A stretch of DNA of 64,000 nt from Streptomyces sp. CB01201 (GTDB taxonomy: Bacteria; Actinomycetota; Actinomycetes; Streptomycetales; Streptomycetaceae). The stretch lies in assembly GCF_002803085.1 (NCBI RefSeq), contig NZ_NNBJ01000002.1, forward strand, positions 186,001 to 250,000, read 5' to 3'. Shown here piece by piece: positions 26,342 through 35,649 of this stretch; the stretch's first letter is position 1; the number at the start of each line of letters is the position of its first letter. The translations under genes were made by a program, and so were the position numbers. The notes under the pieces are model-generated. The model saw nothing but the letters and a program-made list of their open reading frames with translations. It searched no databases and was not told the origin of the DNA.

Positions 26342-28760
26342 GGAGGCGGACGGCACCGCGCTTGTGGAGGGGATCGTTGCCGTTGCCGCACTTGGGCGAC
26401 TGGATGCAGGACGGGCAGCCCGTTTCGCACTCGCAGGACGCGATCGCCTCGCGGGTCGCGGTCAGCCAGCTCGCGGCGGTGTGGAAGGCGCGCTCGGCGA
26501 ATCCGGCGCCGCCGGGGTTGCCGTCGTACACGAAGACCGTCGGCAGCAAGGTGTCCGGGTGCAGCGGGACGGAGACGCCCCCGATGTCCCAGCGGTCGCA
26601 GGTGGCGAAGAGCGGCAGCATCCCGATGGAGGCGTGCTCGGCGGCGTGCAGGGCGCCGCCGAGGATCTCCGGGTTGATCCGGGCGGCATCGAGCTGGTCC
26701 TCGGTGACCGTCCACCACACGGCCCGGGTGCGCAGGGTGCGGGGCGGCAGGTCGAGATTGGTCTCGCCCAGCACCTCGCCGGTGATCAGTCGGCGGCGAA
26801 GGAAGGAGACGACCTGGTTGGTGACCTCGACGGAGCCGTAGCAGAGGCGGCCGGCTCCCCACGGGATCTCGGTGTCGGTGGTCAGGACGGAGATGGAGGT
26901 GGTGTCCCTGGCGACGGTCGAATAGGGCGGGCTGGCCTCTTCGACGAGGGCGGCGGAGTCCTCCAGGTCCAGGTGATTCACCAGGTACGTACGGCCCTGG
27001 TGGAGGTGGACGGCGCCGTCGTGGACGGCGGTGTGGGCGGCGGACGCGTCGACCGTGCCGAGCAGCCGTCCCGTCGACGCCTCGACGACCTGGACCGGGC
27101 GGCCCCCGCCACCCCGGATGTCGGTGAGGTCGGCGGCCCGCTCGCGACGGGTCCAGAACCATCCGCTGCTACGGCGCCGCAGCAGCCCCGCACGCTCCAG
27201 CTGCGGCATCAGGTCGGGGCTCGCGGGTCCGAACAGCTCCAGGTCGGCCTCGGTGAGCGGCATCTCGGCGGCCGCCGCGCACAGGTGGGGGGCGAGGACG
27301 TACGGGTTGTCCGGGTCGAGCACGGTGGACTCGACGGGCTGCTGGAACAGGGCCTCGGGGTGGTGGACGAGGTAGGTGTCCAGCGGGTCGTCGCGGGCGA
27401 TCAGGACGGCCAGGGCCCCCTGGCCCGAGCGCCCGGCCCGGCCGGCCTGCTGCCACAGCGAGGCCCGGGTGCCCGGGTAGCCCGCGATGAGGACGGCGTC
27501 GAGGCCCGACACGTCGATGCCGAGTTCCAGGGCGGTGGTGGCGGCCAGGCCGAGGAGCTCGCCGGAGTGCAGGGCCTGCTCCAGGGCGCGGCGTTCCTCG
27601 GGGAGGTAGCCGCCCCGGTAGGCGGCGACCCGCCGGGCCAGCGTCCGGTCGACCTCGTACAGGCGCTCCTGGGCGATGACGGAGATCAGCTCGGCGCCCC
27701 GCCGGGAGCGGACGAAGGCCACCGTGCGGACGCCCTGCACGGCCAGGTCGGTGAGGAGGTCGGCGGTCTCGGCGATGGCGGTGCGGCGTACCGGCGCGCC
27801 CTTCTCGCCCGGCAGCTCGGTCAGCGGGGGCTCCCACAGGGCGAAGACCAGCTCGCCGCGCGGGGAGGCGTCGTCGGCGACCTCGACGACGGGCAGGCCG
27901 GTCAGGCGGCCCGCGGCGAGGGCGGGCTCGGCGGCGGTGGCCGAGGCGAGCAGGAAGACCGGGTCGGCGCCGTAGCGGGCGCACAGGCGGCGCAGCCGGC
28001 GAATGACCTGGGCGACGTGGGAGCCGAAGACACCGCGGTAGGTGTGGCACTCGTCGATGACGACATAGCGCAGGGAGCGCAGGAAGGAGGACCACCTGGG
28101 GTGCGAGGGCAGGATGCCCAGGTGCAGCATGTCCGGATTGGTGAGGACGTAGTTGGCGTACTGGCGTACCCATTCGCGTTCCTCGACCGGGGTGTCGCCG
28201 TCGTACACGGCGGGCCGGATCGCGTTGCCCAGTGGGGCCGCCAGCGCCTTCACCGAGCGGCGCTGGTCGGCCGCCAGGGCCTTGGTGGGGGCGAGGTAGA
28301 GGGCGGTGGCGCCCCGGCCGTTCGGGGCCTCGGAGCCGTCCAGGAGGGTGCTGAGGACGGGCGCCAGATAGGCCAGCGACTTGCCGGAGGCGGTGCCGGT
28401 GGCGATCACCACCGACTCGCCGTTCAGGGCGTGCTCGGCGGCGGTGGCCTGATGGGCCCAGGGATGCTCGACGCCGGCCGCCTGAATGGCGTTGATCACT
28501 TCCGGGCGGATGAGGTGCGGCCAGACTGCATGACGGCCCGCGCGCGGGGGCAAGTGCTCCGTATGAGTGATGCGCGCAGCCCGGCCCGCCCCTGCGGTGA
28601 GCCGGTCGAGGACCGTGCCGGGGTCGGGTCGTTCACCCGTGCTGTCGGCGGGTGTTCTGGGGCGGTGATTCCTGGCCATCGGCACCGAGTGTGTCACTGG
28701 CGTAGCGGACAATGGTCCCAAGGCGTCGTGCATGGCTGCTGGTAAGTGATTGAATGCCAT
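26271..28760 (-). CDS. DECH-box helicase with C-terminal zinc-cluster domain
   Basis: 829 residues of helicase superfamily 2. Motif I is ATGTASGKS, motif II DECH in VVIDECHTYRG, motif III LASATA, and motif VI QQAGRAGRSGQ. The C-terminal half ends in a Cys cluster (CECETGCPSC and a further Cys before GNGNDPLH), the DUF1998-type zinc site. This is the helicase that marks the actinobacterial Tad neighbourhood, related to Mrfa/Hrq1-like repair helicases. ATG starts at 28733 or 28679 are possible because none has a strong ribosome site. Confidence 0.93.
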   Translation of the reverse strand: MAFNHLPAAMHDALGPLSATPVTHSVPMARNHRPRTPADSTGERPDPGTVLDRLTAGAGRAARITHTEHLPPRAGRHAVWPHLIRPEVINAIQAAGVEHPWAHQATAAEHALNGESVVIATGTASGKSLAYLAPVLSTLLDGSEAPNGRGATALYLAPTKALAADQRRSVKALAAPLGNAIRPAVYDGDTPVEEREWVRQYANYVLTNPDMLHLGILPSHPRWSSFLRSLRYVVIDECHTYRGVFGSHVAQVIRRLRRLCARYGADPVFLLASATAAEPALAAGRLTGLPVVEVADDASPRGELVFALWEPPLTELPGEKGAPVRRTAIAETADLLTDLAVQGVRTVAFVRSRRGAELISVIAQERLYEVDRTLARRVAAYRGGYLPEERRALEQALHSGELLGLAATTALELGIDVSGLDAVLIAGYPGTRASLWQQAGRAGRSGQGALAVLIARDDPLDTYLVHHPEALFQQPVESTVLDPDNPYVLAPHLCAAAAEMPLTEADLELFGPASPDLMPQLERAGLLRRRSSGWFWTRRERAADLTDIRGGGGRPVQVVEASTGRLLGTVDASAAHTAVHDGAVHLHQGRTYLVNHLDLEDSAALVEEASPPYSTVARDTTSISVLTTDTEIPWGAGRLCYGSVEVTNQVVSFLRRRLITGEVLGETNLDLPPRTLRTRAVWWTVTEDQLDAARINPEILGGALHAAEHASIGMLPLFATCDRWDIGGVSVPLHPDTLLPTVFVYDGNPGGAGFAERAFHTAASWLTATREAIASCECETGCPSCIQSPKCGNGNDPLHKRGAVRLLTELLRGAPGPAPQEPAAALPGP

Positions 28761-28839
28761 CGCGGCTGGCGATCCGTTCTCTGGCTCCGCCGGGGAGTCT
28801 CAGGGGGCGGCCGCTCGATAGCAAGGTGCTGGAGGATCC

Positions 28840-29193
28840 GTGGACCTGTCCCTGTCGACTCGCAATATGTCCGGGCCTGGTGGCGACCGTACGGTCGTCG
28901 AGGTCGGTGGCGAGATTGATGTGTATACCGCGCCCAAGCTGCGCGAGCAGTTGGTCGAGTTGGTGAACGACGGCAGTTACCACCTGGTCGTCGACATGGA
29001 GGGCGTGGACTTCCTCGACTCCACCGGCCTGGGCGTGCTCGTCGGTGGGCTCAAGCGCGTGCGCGCGCACGAGGGCTCGCTGCGCCTGGTCTGCAACCAG
29101 GAGCGCATTTTGAAGATCTTCCGGATCACAGGGCTCACCAAGGTGTTCCCGATCCACGGCTCGGTCGACGAGGCCGTCAACGCGACCGACTGA
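28840..29193 (+). CDS. bldG: Anti-sigma factor antagonist BldG
   Basis: 117 residues forming a STAS domain. The phosphorylatable Ser61 lies in [10 protein letters not shown]. From the motif [16 protein letters not shown] onward it agrees almost exactly with my memory of S. coelicolor BldG, with a few extra residues near the N-terminus. BldG is needed for aerial hyphae and antibiotic production and works by partner switching with anti-sigma factors. GTG at 28840 has GGAGG five bases upstream. Its partner kinase-fold gene follows after about 100 bases. Confidence 0.95.
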   Translation: MDLSLSTRNMSGPGGDRTVVEVGGEIDVYTAPKLREQLVELVNDGSYHLVVDMEGVDFLDSTGLGVLVGGLKRVRAHEGSLRLVCNQERILKIFRITGLTKVFPIHGSVDEAVNATD

Positions 29194-29297
29194 CGGAGCC
29201 GTCCTTCGACGGCTCCGGAGGAAGGACAGGGGCGCCGGGCGGCACTGTGGCCCGGGGCCCCTGAGATGTACGCCCGTACGTTCGAGGGGGATCGCCC

Positions 29298-29741
29298 ATG
29301 GCCACCGTTGAACTCCGTTTCAGTGCCCAGCCCGAACACGTCAGGACGGCCCGTCTGGTGGCGGCCGCCGTGGCGCGCCGGGCCGGGGTCGATGAGGCAG
29401 TGCTCGACGAGGTCAGGCTCGCCGTCGGCGAGGCGTGCAGCCGTGCTGTCGGGCTGCACCGCTCGCACGGCATCGACGCCCCCGTCCACGTCGTCCTGAC
29501 CGAGGAGGAGAAGCTCTTCTCCATCGAGGTCGGCGACGAGGTGCCGGGATCGGGCGGCGGTGCGTCGGCGGTGCCGGGCGTGCGCGCCTCCGGGGCCGAC
29601 GACGGCGACGACGGTGCGGAGGACGAAATGGGCCTCGCCGTCATCAGCGGTCTTGTGGACGATGTGGAGGTCACCTCCGGCGAGTCCGGGGGCGTCATCC
29701 GGATGAGCTGGCCGACCACACCGGCCACGGTGCTTCCCTGA
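29298..29741 (+). CDS. Anti-sigma factor (RsbW-like ATPase fold), BldG partner
   Basis: 147 residues with a GHKL/HATPase_c-type fold: DEVRLAVGEACSRAV as the N-box and DEMGLAVISGLVDDV as the G1 box. RsbW-type proteins phosphorylate their antagonist and bind a sigma factor; I recall this locus as the gene co-transcribed with bldG. The N-box has Arg49 where most kinases have the Mg-binding Asn, so kinase activity is doubtful. A Gly/Asp-rich loop (residues 85-108) replaces the usual ATP lid. An intrinsic terminator follows. Confidence 0.88.
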   Translation: MATVELRFSAQPEHVRTARLVAAAVARRAGVDEAVLDEVRLAVGEACSRAVGLHRSHGIDAPVHVVLTEEEKLFSIEVGDEVPGSGGGASAVPGVRASGADDGDDGAEDEMGLAVISGLVDDVEVTSGESGGVIRMSWPTTPATVLP

Positions 29742-29766
29742 TCCACTTTTATTCGATATTGAGAGG

Positions 29767-29790
29767 GGCCCTGCTGAGCAGGGCCTTTTT
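29767..29790 (+). terminator. Intrinsic terminator of the bldG operon
   Basis: An 8-bp G/C stem with a 3-base loop, followed directly by five T, the classic rho-independent form. It lies 26 bases past the anti-sigma factor stop. Confidence 0.9.
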
Positions 29791-30023
29791 CATTTCCCAC
29801 GCCAGATTCGAGCCGCTGGGCATGGATCGTTCCCGGCCGTTCCTAGATCGCTGATCAAGCGTCAATGCTTTTGCCCCATTACCGCTTTCGGGGGCATTTT
29901 CGTGACCGGATCTCTCTCTGGTGAACGGATGAAGGTCAATTCCATTTGCGGCGCCCTGTTTTGATCGTGTCCCGCTACCTACAATCCGTCCACATCTTGA
30001 GCTCTGAGCGTCAAGGAGGACGA

Positions 30024-32417
30024 ATGGCGGGGCTCTTCAACCCAACGGAACTCGACCACCCCACATCCCTGGCCGCCGCGGTACTGACCGACGGCAACCG
30101 GACGATCGTGATCGTCATCGCGGCTGTCGCGCTGGCGGCCCTGATCGTCGCCCAACTGCTGGTCCGCCAGGTTCTCGCCGCGGGCGAGGGCACCGATTCG
30201 ATGAAGAAGATCGCGGCGGCCGTCCAGGAAGGCGCGAATGCCTATCTCACCCGGCAGTTGCGCACCCTCGGCATCTTCGCCGTCGTGGTGTTCTTCCTGC
30301 TGTTCCTGCTGCCGTCCGACAACTGGTCGCAGCGCGTAGGGCGTTCCGTGTTCTTCCTGATCGGCGCCGTGTTCTCGGCGACGACGGGATACATCGGGAT
30401 GCGTCTCGCCGTGCGCGCGAATGTGCGCGTGGCGGCGGCCGCCCGAGAGGCGACTCCCGCCGAGGGTGAACCCGAAAGGGATCTCACCGCGGTCTCCCAC
30501 AAGGCCATGAAGATCGCTTTCCGTACGGGCGGCGTCGTCGGCATGTTCACGGTGGGCCTCGGCCTGCTCGGTGCCTCCGTCGTCGTGCTCGTGTACGCGG
30601 CCGACGCGCCCAAGGTCCTGGAGGGCTTCGGCCTCGGCGCCGCGCTGATCGCGATGTTCATGCGAGTCGGCGGCGGCATCTTCACCAAGGCCGCCGACGT
30701 CGGCGCCGACCTGGTCGGCAAGGTCGAGCAGGGCATCCCCGAGGACGACCCGCGCAACGCCGCGACCATCGCGGACAACGTGGGCGACAACGTCGGCGAC
30801 TGCGCCGGCATGGCGGCCGACCTCTTCGAGTCGTACGCCGTGACCCTGGTCGCGGCGCTGATCCTCGGAAAGGCGGCGTTCGGCGACTCGGGCCTGGCCT
30901 TCCCGCTGATCGTCCCGGCGATCGGCGTGGTCACCGCGATGATCGGCATCTTCGCGGTCGCCCCGCGGCGCGCCGACCGCAGCGGGATGTCGGCCATCAA
31001 CCGCGGCTTCTTCATCTCCGCGGTGATCTCGCTCGCCCTGGTGGCCGTCGCGGTCTTCGTCTATCTGCCGTCCTCATACGCCAAGTTGAACGGCGTCACG
31101 GACGACGTCATCAAGACGCACGACGGCGACCCGCGGATCCTCGCCCTGGTCGCGGTCGCCATCGGCATCGTTCTGGCGGCCCTGATCCAGCAGTTGACGG
31201 GATACTTCACCGAGACCACCCGGCGTCCCGTCAGGGACATCGGCAAGTCCTCGCTCACCGGACCCGCCACCGTCGTCCTCGCGGGCATCTCCATCGGCCT
31301 CGAATCGGCCGTCTACACCGCCCTGTTGATCGGCCTCGGCGTGTACGGGGCCTTCCTGCTCGGCGGCACCTCGGTCATGCTCGCGCTGTTCGCGGTGGCG
31401 CTGGCCGGCACCGGCCTGCTCACCACGGTCGGCGTGATCGTCGCCATGGACACCTTCGGGCCGGTCTCCGACAACGCCCAGGGCATCGCGGAGATGTCCG
31501 GCGACGTCCAGGGGGCGGGCGCCCAGGTGCTCACCGACCTGGACGCCGTGGGCAACACCACCAAGGCCATCACCAAGGGCATCGCCATCGCGACGGCCGT
31601 CCTCGCGGCCGCGGCGCTCTACGGCTCGTTCAAGGACGCCATCGCCACGGCCGTGGGCGACGTCCACGCCAAGGCGAACGAGCTGACCTTGAGCATGGAC
31701 ATCTCGCAGCCCAACAACCTGGTCGGGCTGATGCTGGGCGCGGCGGTCGTCTTCCTCTTCTCGGGGCTCGCGATCAACGCCGTGTCCCGGTCGGCCGGTG
31801 CCGTGGTCTTCGAGGTGCGGCGGCAGTTCCGCGAGCACCCCGGGATCATGGACTACACCGAACAGCCGGAGTACGGGCGGGTCGTCGACATCTGCACGAA
31901 GGACGCGCTGCGCGAACTGGCCACCCCCGGCCTGCTCGCGGTGCTCGCGCCCATCGCCGTCGGCTTCACCCTCGGCGTCGGCGCGCTCGGCTCCTATCTG
32001 GCGGGCGCGATCGGCACCGGCACCCTGATGGCGGTCTTCCTCGCCAACTCGGGCGGCGCCTGGGACAACGCCAAGAAGCTGGTCGAGGACGGCCACTTCG
32101 GCGGCAAGGGCAGTGAGGCCCACGCCGCCACCGTCATCGGCGACACCGTCGGCGACCCCTTCAAGGACACCGCGGGCCCCGCGATCAACCCGCTGCTCAA
32201 GGTGATGAACCTGGTGGCGCTCCTGATCGCGCCGGCCATCGTCAAGTTCAGCTACGGCGACGACGCGAACCCGCTGGTCCGGGGCATCGTGGCGGCGCTC
32301 GCCATCCTCGTCATCATCGGCGCGGTGTACGTGTCGAAGCGGCGCAGCGTGGCCGTGGGTGACGACGGGAACAACGAGCGGGTCGCGAAGCCTGCGGACC
32401 CGGCGGTGGTTTCTTAA
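30024..32417 (+). CDS. hppA: Membrane-bound proton-translocating pyrophosphatase
   Basis: 797 residues with about 16 membrane helices. It couples PPi hydrolysis to H+ pumping. The substrate motifs DVGADLVGKVE, DNVGDNVGDCAGMAADL and the later GDTVGDPFKDTAGPA are complete. GNTTKA has Lys where K+-dependent enzymes have Ala, so this is the K+-independent type. ATG at 30024 follows AAGGAGG at ideal spacing; an upstream open extension is untranslated leader. A hairpin closes the transcript. Confidence 0.97.
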   Translation: MAGLFNPTELDHPTSLAAAVLTDGNRTIVIVIAAVALAALIVAQLLVRQVLAAGEGTDSMKKIAAAVQEGANAYLTRQLRTLGIFAVVVFFLLFLLPSDNWSQRVGRSVFFLIGAVFSATTGYIGMRLAVRANVRVAAAAREATPAEGEPERDLTAVSHKAMKIAFRTGGVVGMFTVGLGLLGASVVVLVYAADAPKVLEGFGLGAALIAMFMRVGGGIFTKAADVGADLVGKVEQGIPEDDPRNAATIADNVGDNVGDCAGMAADLFESYAVTLVAALILGKAAFGDSGLAFPLIVPAIGVVTAMIGIFAVAPRRADRSGMSAINRGFFISAVISLALVAVAVFVYLPSSYAKLNGVTDDVIKTHDGDPRILALVAVAIGIVLAALIQQLTGYFTETTRRPVRDIGKSSLTGPATVVLAGISIGLESAVYTALLIGLGVYGAFLLGGTSVMLALFAVALAGTGLLTTVGVIVAMDTFGPVSDNAQGIAEMSGDVQGAGAQVLTDLDAVGNTTKAITKGIAIATAVLAAAALYGSFKDAIATAVGDVHAKANELTLSMDISQPNNLVGLMLGAAVVFLFSGLAINAVSRSAGAVVFEVRRQFREHPGIMDYTEQPEYGRVVDICTKDALRELATPGLLAVLAPIAVGFTLGVGALGSYLAGAIGTGTLMAVFLANSGGAWDNAKKLVEDGHFGGKGSEAHAATVIGDTVGDPFKDTAGPAINPLLKVMNLVALLIAPAIVKFSYGDDANPLVRGIVAALAILVIIGAVYVSKRRSVAVGDDGNNERVAKPADPAVVS

Positions 32418-32435
32418 GCCACGAGCGGCAAAGGG

Positions 32436-32471
32436 CGGGCGGGCGGTGGGGTTTGACACACCGTCCGCCCG
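32436..32471 (+). terminator. Terminator of hppA
   Basis: 13-bp inverted repeat with one G-T pair and a 10-base loop, 19 bases after the stop. Confidence 0.75.
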
Positions 32472-32584
32472 TTCTGCTTGGTGCAAATGGCTGCAATAGG
32501 GGGCAGATCACACGGACGGCAAGCGATTGTCGCCCACTTGGCGTGTATGTTCCGGGGCCGAGAGCCTTGGAAGGGACCAAACCG

Positions 32585-33256
32585 GTGAACAAGAAGCTTG
32601 CAGCCGCACTGTCCGGCGGTGCGGTACTGATCCTGACGCTGTCGGGCTGTAGCGACGACTCCAGCAAGAAGGTCGACGACTGGGCGAAGACCTTCTGCAA
32701 CTCGGCCCAGCCCCAGTTCAAGAAGATCACCGACGCCAACGCCGCGATCCAGGCGCAGACGCGTGACGACAGCAAGCCGGCCGATGTGCAGAAGACCGAC
32801 TCGAACGCCTTCCAGCAGATTTCGGACGCCTACAAGGCGCTGGGCTCGGCCGTCGACCAGGCCGGCGCACCGCCGGTCAAGGACGGCGCCACCACCCAGC
32901 AGGAGGCCGTCAAGGAGCTGAACGCCTCCTCCGTGGCGTACGCGAACCTGAAGAAGAAGGTCGACGCGCTCAACGCGGGCGACCAGGCGGCGTTCGCCAA
33001 GGGCCTGGAGGACATCGCGACCGAGCTCGGCAAGATCAGCTCGACGGGTGACGCCTCGCTGAAGAAGCTGGAGGCCGGCGACGTCGGCAAGGCCATGCAG
33101 AAGCAGCCCGGCTGCCAGAAGCAGACGCCGTCCGCCGCCGCCTCGGGCGCGGGCGCTCAGGCCGACAACTCGGCCTCGCCGTCGGCCTCGCCCTCCGGCT
33201 CCGCCTCACCCTCGGGTTCCGCGTCGCCCTCCGCTTCGGAGAGCCCCAAGTCGTAG
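32585..33256 (+). CDS. Small secreted lipoprotein of unknown function
   Basis: 223 residues. Signal peptide with lipobox LSGC near residue 20, then a helical domain of about 150 residues rich in Lys, Asp and Ala with no motif I recognise. The last 40 residues are a Ser-Ala-Ser-Pro repeat typical of wall-spanning linkers. GTG at 32585 has GGAAGGGA upstream. Conserved in this position next to hppA in Streptomyces as far as I remember. It is likely anchored on the outer face of the membrane. Confidence 0.82.
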   Translation: MNKKLAAALSGGAVLILTLSGCSDDSSKKVDDWAKTFCNSAQPQFKKITDANAAIQAQTRDDSKPADVQKTDSNAFQQISDAYKALGSAVDQAGAPPVKDGATTQQEAVKELNASSVAYANLKKKVDALNAGDQAAFAKGLEDIATELGKISSTGDASLKKLEAGDVGKAMQKQPGCQKQTPSAAASGAGAQADNSASPSASPSGSASPSGSASPSASESPKS

Positions 33257-33271
33257 CCCGCAGGCGCCCCT

Positions 33272-33312
33272 CGCCCGTGGCCCGGCCCCCTCGTGGGACC
33301 GGGCCACGGGCG
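33272..33312 (+). terminator. Terminator of the lipoprotein gene
   Basis: Perfect 14-bp inverted repeat with a 13-base loop, 15 bases past the stop and before the methyltransferase gene. Confidence 0.75.
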
Positions 33313-33352
33313 TGATGGGGTGATTGTCGGAGGCAGCGGCCACAATGGCGGG

Positions 33353-34852
33353 GTGAGTACGACCAGTCTTCCCGCGCCCGGTCACGCAGCCCGCCTGCGC
33401 GACGCCCTGCTCGCCGCCGCCTTCACCGCCGACGGCCTGCTCGACCTGCTTGGCGCGCCCGCGTACGCCGCGCTGGCCCGCGGCGAGACCGTCCCCGCCC
33501 TGCGCGCCACCCGGGGGCAGCAGCCGCTCGACACGCTGGTGCGGCTCTTCCTGCTCCAGCAGCCCGCCGGGTACGAGAGCGCCCGCGCGGCCCTGCCCCT
33601 GGCGGAGGCCATCGAGGACGGCTGGGTGGTGCGCGCCGGCGACGAGGTACGGGCCACGGTGGACGTGCGCCCCTACGGCGGCCCCGACGGGCAGGACTGG
33701 TTCATCGTGTCCGACCTCGGCTGCGCGGTCGGCGGCGCCGGCGGGGCGAGCGGGCGCGACGAGGCCATGGTGCTCGGCGTCGGGGGCGCCTCCACCACCC
33801 TGGCGGGCATCACGGTCCGCCGGCCCGCGGGCTCCGCCCTCGACCTCGGCACCGGCTCCGGCATCCAGGCGCTGCACGCCGCACAGCACGCCACCCGCGT
33901 CACCGCCACCGATCTGAACCCGCGCGCCCTCGACTTCACCCGGCTCACGCTCGCCCTGTCGGGTGCGCCGGAGGCAGAGTTGCGCACGGGATCGCTGTAC
34001 GAGCCGGTCGGCGACGAGACGTTCGACCTCATCGTGTCCAACCCGCCCTTCGTGATCTCGCCCGGCGCCCGGCTCACCTACCGGGACGGCGGCATGGGCG
34101 GGGACGATCTGTGCCGCACGCTCGTTCAGCAGGCGGGGGAGCGGCTCAACCCCGGCGGATACGCCCAGTTCCTGGCCAACTGGCAGCACGTCGAGGGCGA
34201 GGAGTGGCAGGACCGGCTGCGCTCCTGGGTCCCGCGCGGCTGCGATGCCTGGATCGTCCAGCGCGAGGTCCAGGACATCACTCAGTACGCCGAGTTGTGG
34301 CTGCGTGACGCCGGGGACCACCACAGCGACCCGGCCCGTTACGCGGAGCGCTACGAGGCGTGGCTGGACGAGTTCGAGGCCCGCAAGACGAAGGCGGTCG
34401 GCTTCGGCTGGATCACCCTGCGCCGCACCGACAGCGACCGGCCGTCCATCGTTGCCGAGGAGTGGCCGCACCCGGTCGAGCAGCCGCTGGGCGACGCGGT
34501 GCGCGGCCACTTCGAGCGGCAGGACTATCTGCGCCGCCATGACGACGCGGCCCTGCTCGCCGACCGGTTCCGGCTGGCCGACGAGGTGGTGCAGGAGCAG
34601 GTGGGCCTGCCCGGCGCCGAGGACCCGGAGCACGTGGTGCTGCGCCAGAACCGCGGCATGCGCCGGGCCACCAAGGTGGACACGGTGGGCGCCGGCTTCG
34701 CCGGTGTCTGCGACGGGCAGCTGCCCGCGGGACGGATCCTGGACGCGATCGCCCAGCTGATCGACGAGGACCCGGTGCTGCTGCGGGATCGTACGCCGGA
34801 AGCGATCCGCCTCCTGGTGGAGCAGGGCTTCCTGGAGCCCGTGGGGGAGTGA
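33353..34852 (+). CDS. SAM-dependent methyltransferase (NPPF type)
   Basis: 499 residues. The middle holds a class I methyltransferase domain: motif I ALDLGTGSGIQAL, then VTATDLNPRAL and catalytic VSNPPF, the signature of N-methyltransferases acting on rRNA bases or on glutamine (RsmC/PrmC-like). The N-terminal 130 residues resemble a helical and winged-helix head, and the C-terminal 150 residues form an extra domain found only in actinobacterial members. Target unknown. Start is GTG at 33353. Confidence 0.87.
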   Translation: MSTTSLPAPGHAARLRDALLAAAFTADGLLDLLGAPAYAALARGETVPALRATRGQQPLDTLVRLFLLQQPAGYESARAALPLAEAIEDGWVVRAGDEVRATVDVRPYGGPDGQDWFIVSDLGCAVGGAGGASGRDEAMVLGVGGASTTLAGITVRRPAGSALDLGTGSGIQALHAAQHATRVTATDLNPRALDFTRLTLALSGAPEAELRTGSLYEPVGDETFDLIVSNPPFVISPGARLTYRDGGMGGDDLCRTLVQQAGERLNPGGYAQFLANWQHVEGEEWQDRLRSWVPRGCDAWIVQREVQDITQYAELWLRDAGDHHSDPARYAERYEAWLDEFEARKTKAVGFGWITLRRTDSDRPSIVAEEWPHPVEQPLGDAVRGHFERQDYLRRHDDAALLADRFRLADEVVQEQVGLPGAEDPEHVVLRQNRGMRRATKVDTVGAGFAGVCDGQLPAGRILDAIAQLIDEDPVLLRDRTPEAIRLLVEQGFLEPVGE

Positions 34853-35245
34853 GGACCGGCCGAACTGCCGCTCGGGGCGCGGAGGTTCGCGCCCGGGTGT
34901 GACCGACCGGGCGCCCCGGCCGGTCACCCGGCGAAGCCGAGCGGACGAGGCCCGTACGACGGGTGACGTATCCCGGCCGACGCACGCGGCGGACCCGGCC
35001 CGGCGGGCGGTGGGCGCCGGAGCAGGGTGGTGCCGGAGAGGGACGAAGGCGACGCGGCCACGCCCGATGGGATGTGGTGTGCGGCGCCGATGTGACGCAC
35101 GACGCCTCGGGCACGCCCCCGAGGCGCCTCGGGGCGTGGGGATCTGGCTGAAATGTGCATGACCGGGTGACCGTTCACCCGCCGTTCTCCGGGATGCGGC
35201 CCCGGCTCTGCCCGGGGGTGCACCGGCCTGGCCAGGATCACGCCC
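34853..35245. other. Gene-free stretch with a hairpin
   Basis: 393 bases with no credible gene; one 87-codon open frame (34899-35162) is Arg-rich and looks accidental. It holds a perfect 9-bp hairpin with a 6-base loop at 35103-35126 and a 7-bp inverted repeat CGGGTGA/TCACCCG at 35164-35181 that could be an operator for the small membrane protein gene. Confidence 0.55.
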
Positions 35246-35461
35246 ATGAATGCGATGGGTGGGACCGAGGCGGGGCCGGCGGTGTTCGCGGGGGCGGTGT
35301 TCGTGCTGTTCGGAGGCGCCCTGCTGCTGTGGACGGCATCCTGTGTGCGCCGCCGGACACCGGTCGCGTACGGCGCTCCTCCCGTATCCGCCGCGGTGCT
35401 CGCGAGCGTCTTCGGCGCCGTGTTCCTGCTGCTCGGCGTGTGGTGCTTCGCTCACATCTAG
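35246..35461 (+). CDS. Small two-helix membrane protein
   Basis: 71 residues with two hydrophobic helices (about residues 11-30 and 46-68) joined by a basic loop (CVRRRTP) and no known motif. Two initiator Met lie close together (ATG at 35246 and 35255) and no strong ribosome site is visible, so the start is uncertain. It stands alone between the methyltransferase and topA genes. Confidence 0.6.
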   Translation: MNAMGGTEAGPAVFAGAVFVLFGGALLLWTASCVRRRTPVAYGAPPVSAAVLASVFGAVFLLLGVWCFAHI

Positions 35462-35649
35462 CCCGAAAGGGGATGAAACGCTTTTCGGAAGGCTTCGGGA
35501 CGGTCCGGGCGGCAGGATCGCGGTAAGTCGGGTTACCGTTCGAGTGGCCGCTGCGGGCTTTTGCTGTTTGACACGGGGGCGGGTTGTACCGTCACACTCC
35601 GCAGCGTCACGTACTGACACCCGAGTGCCGACCGGAGAGAAGAGCGAAG

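Noticed and set aside
34899..35162. 87-codon open frame after the methyltransferase gene
   Set aside because: No ribosome site and an Arg/Ala-rich composition without structure; likely accidental.
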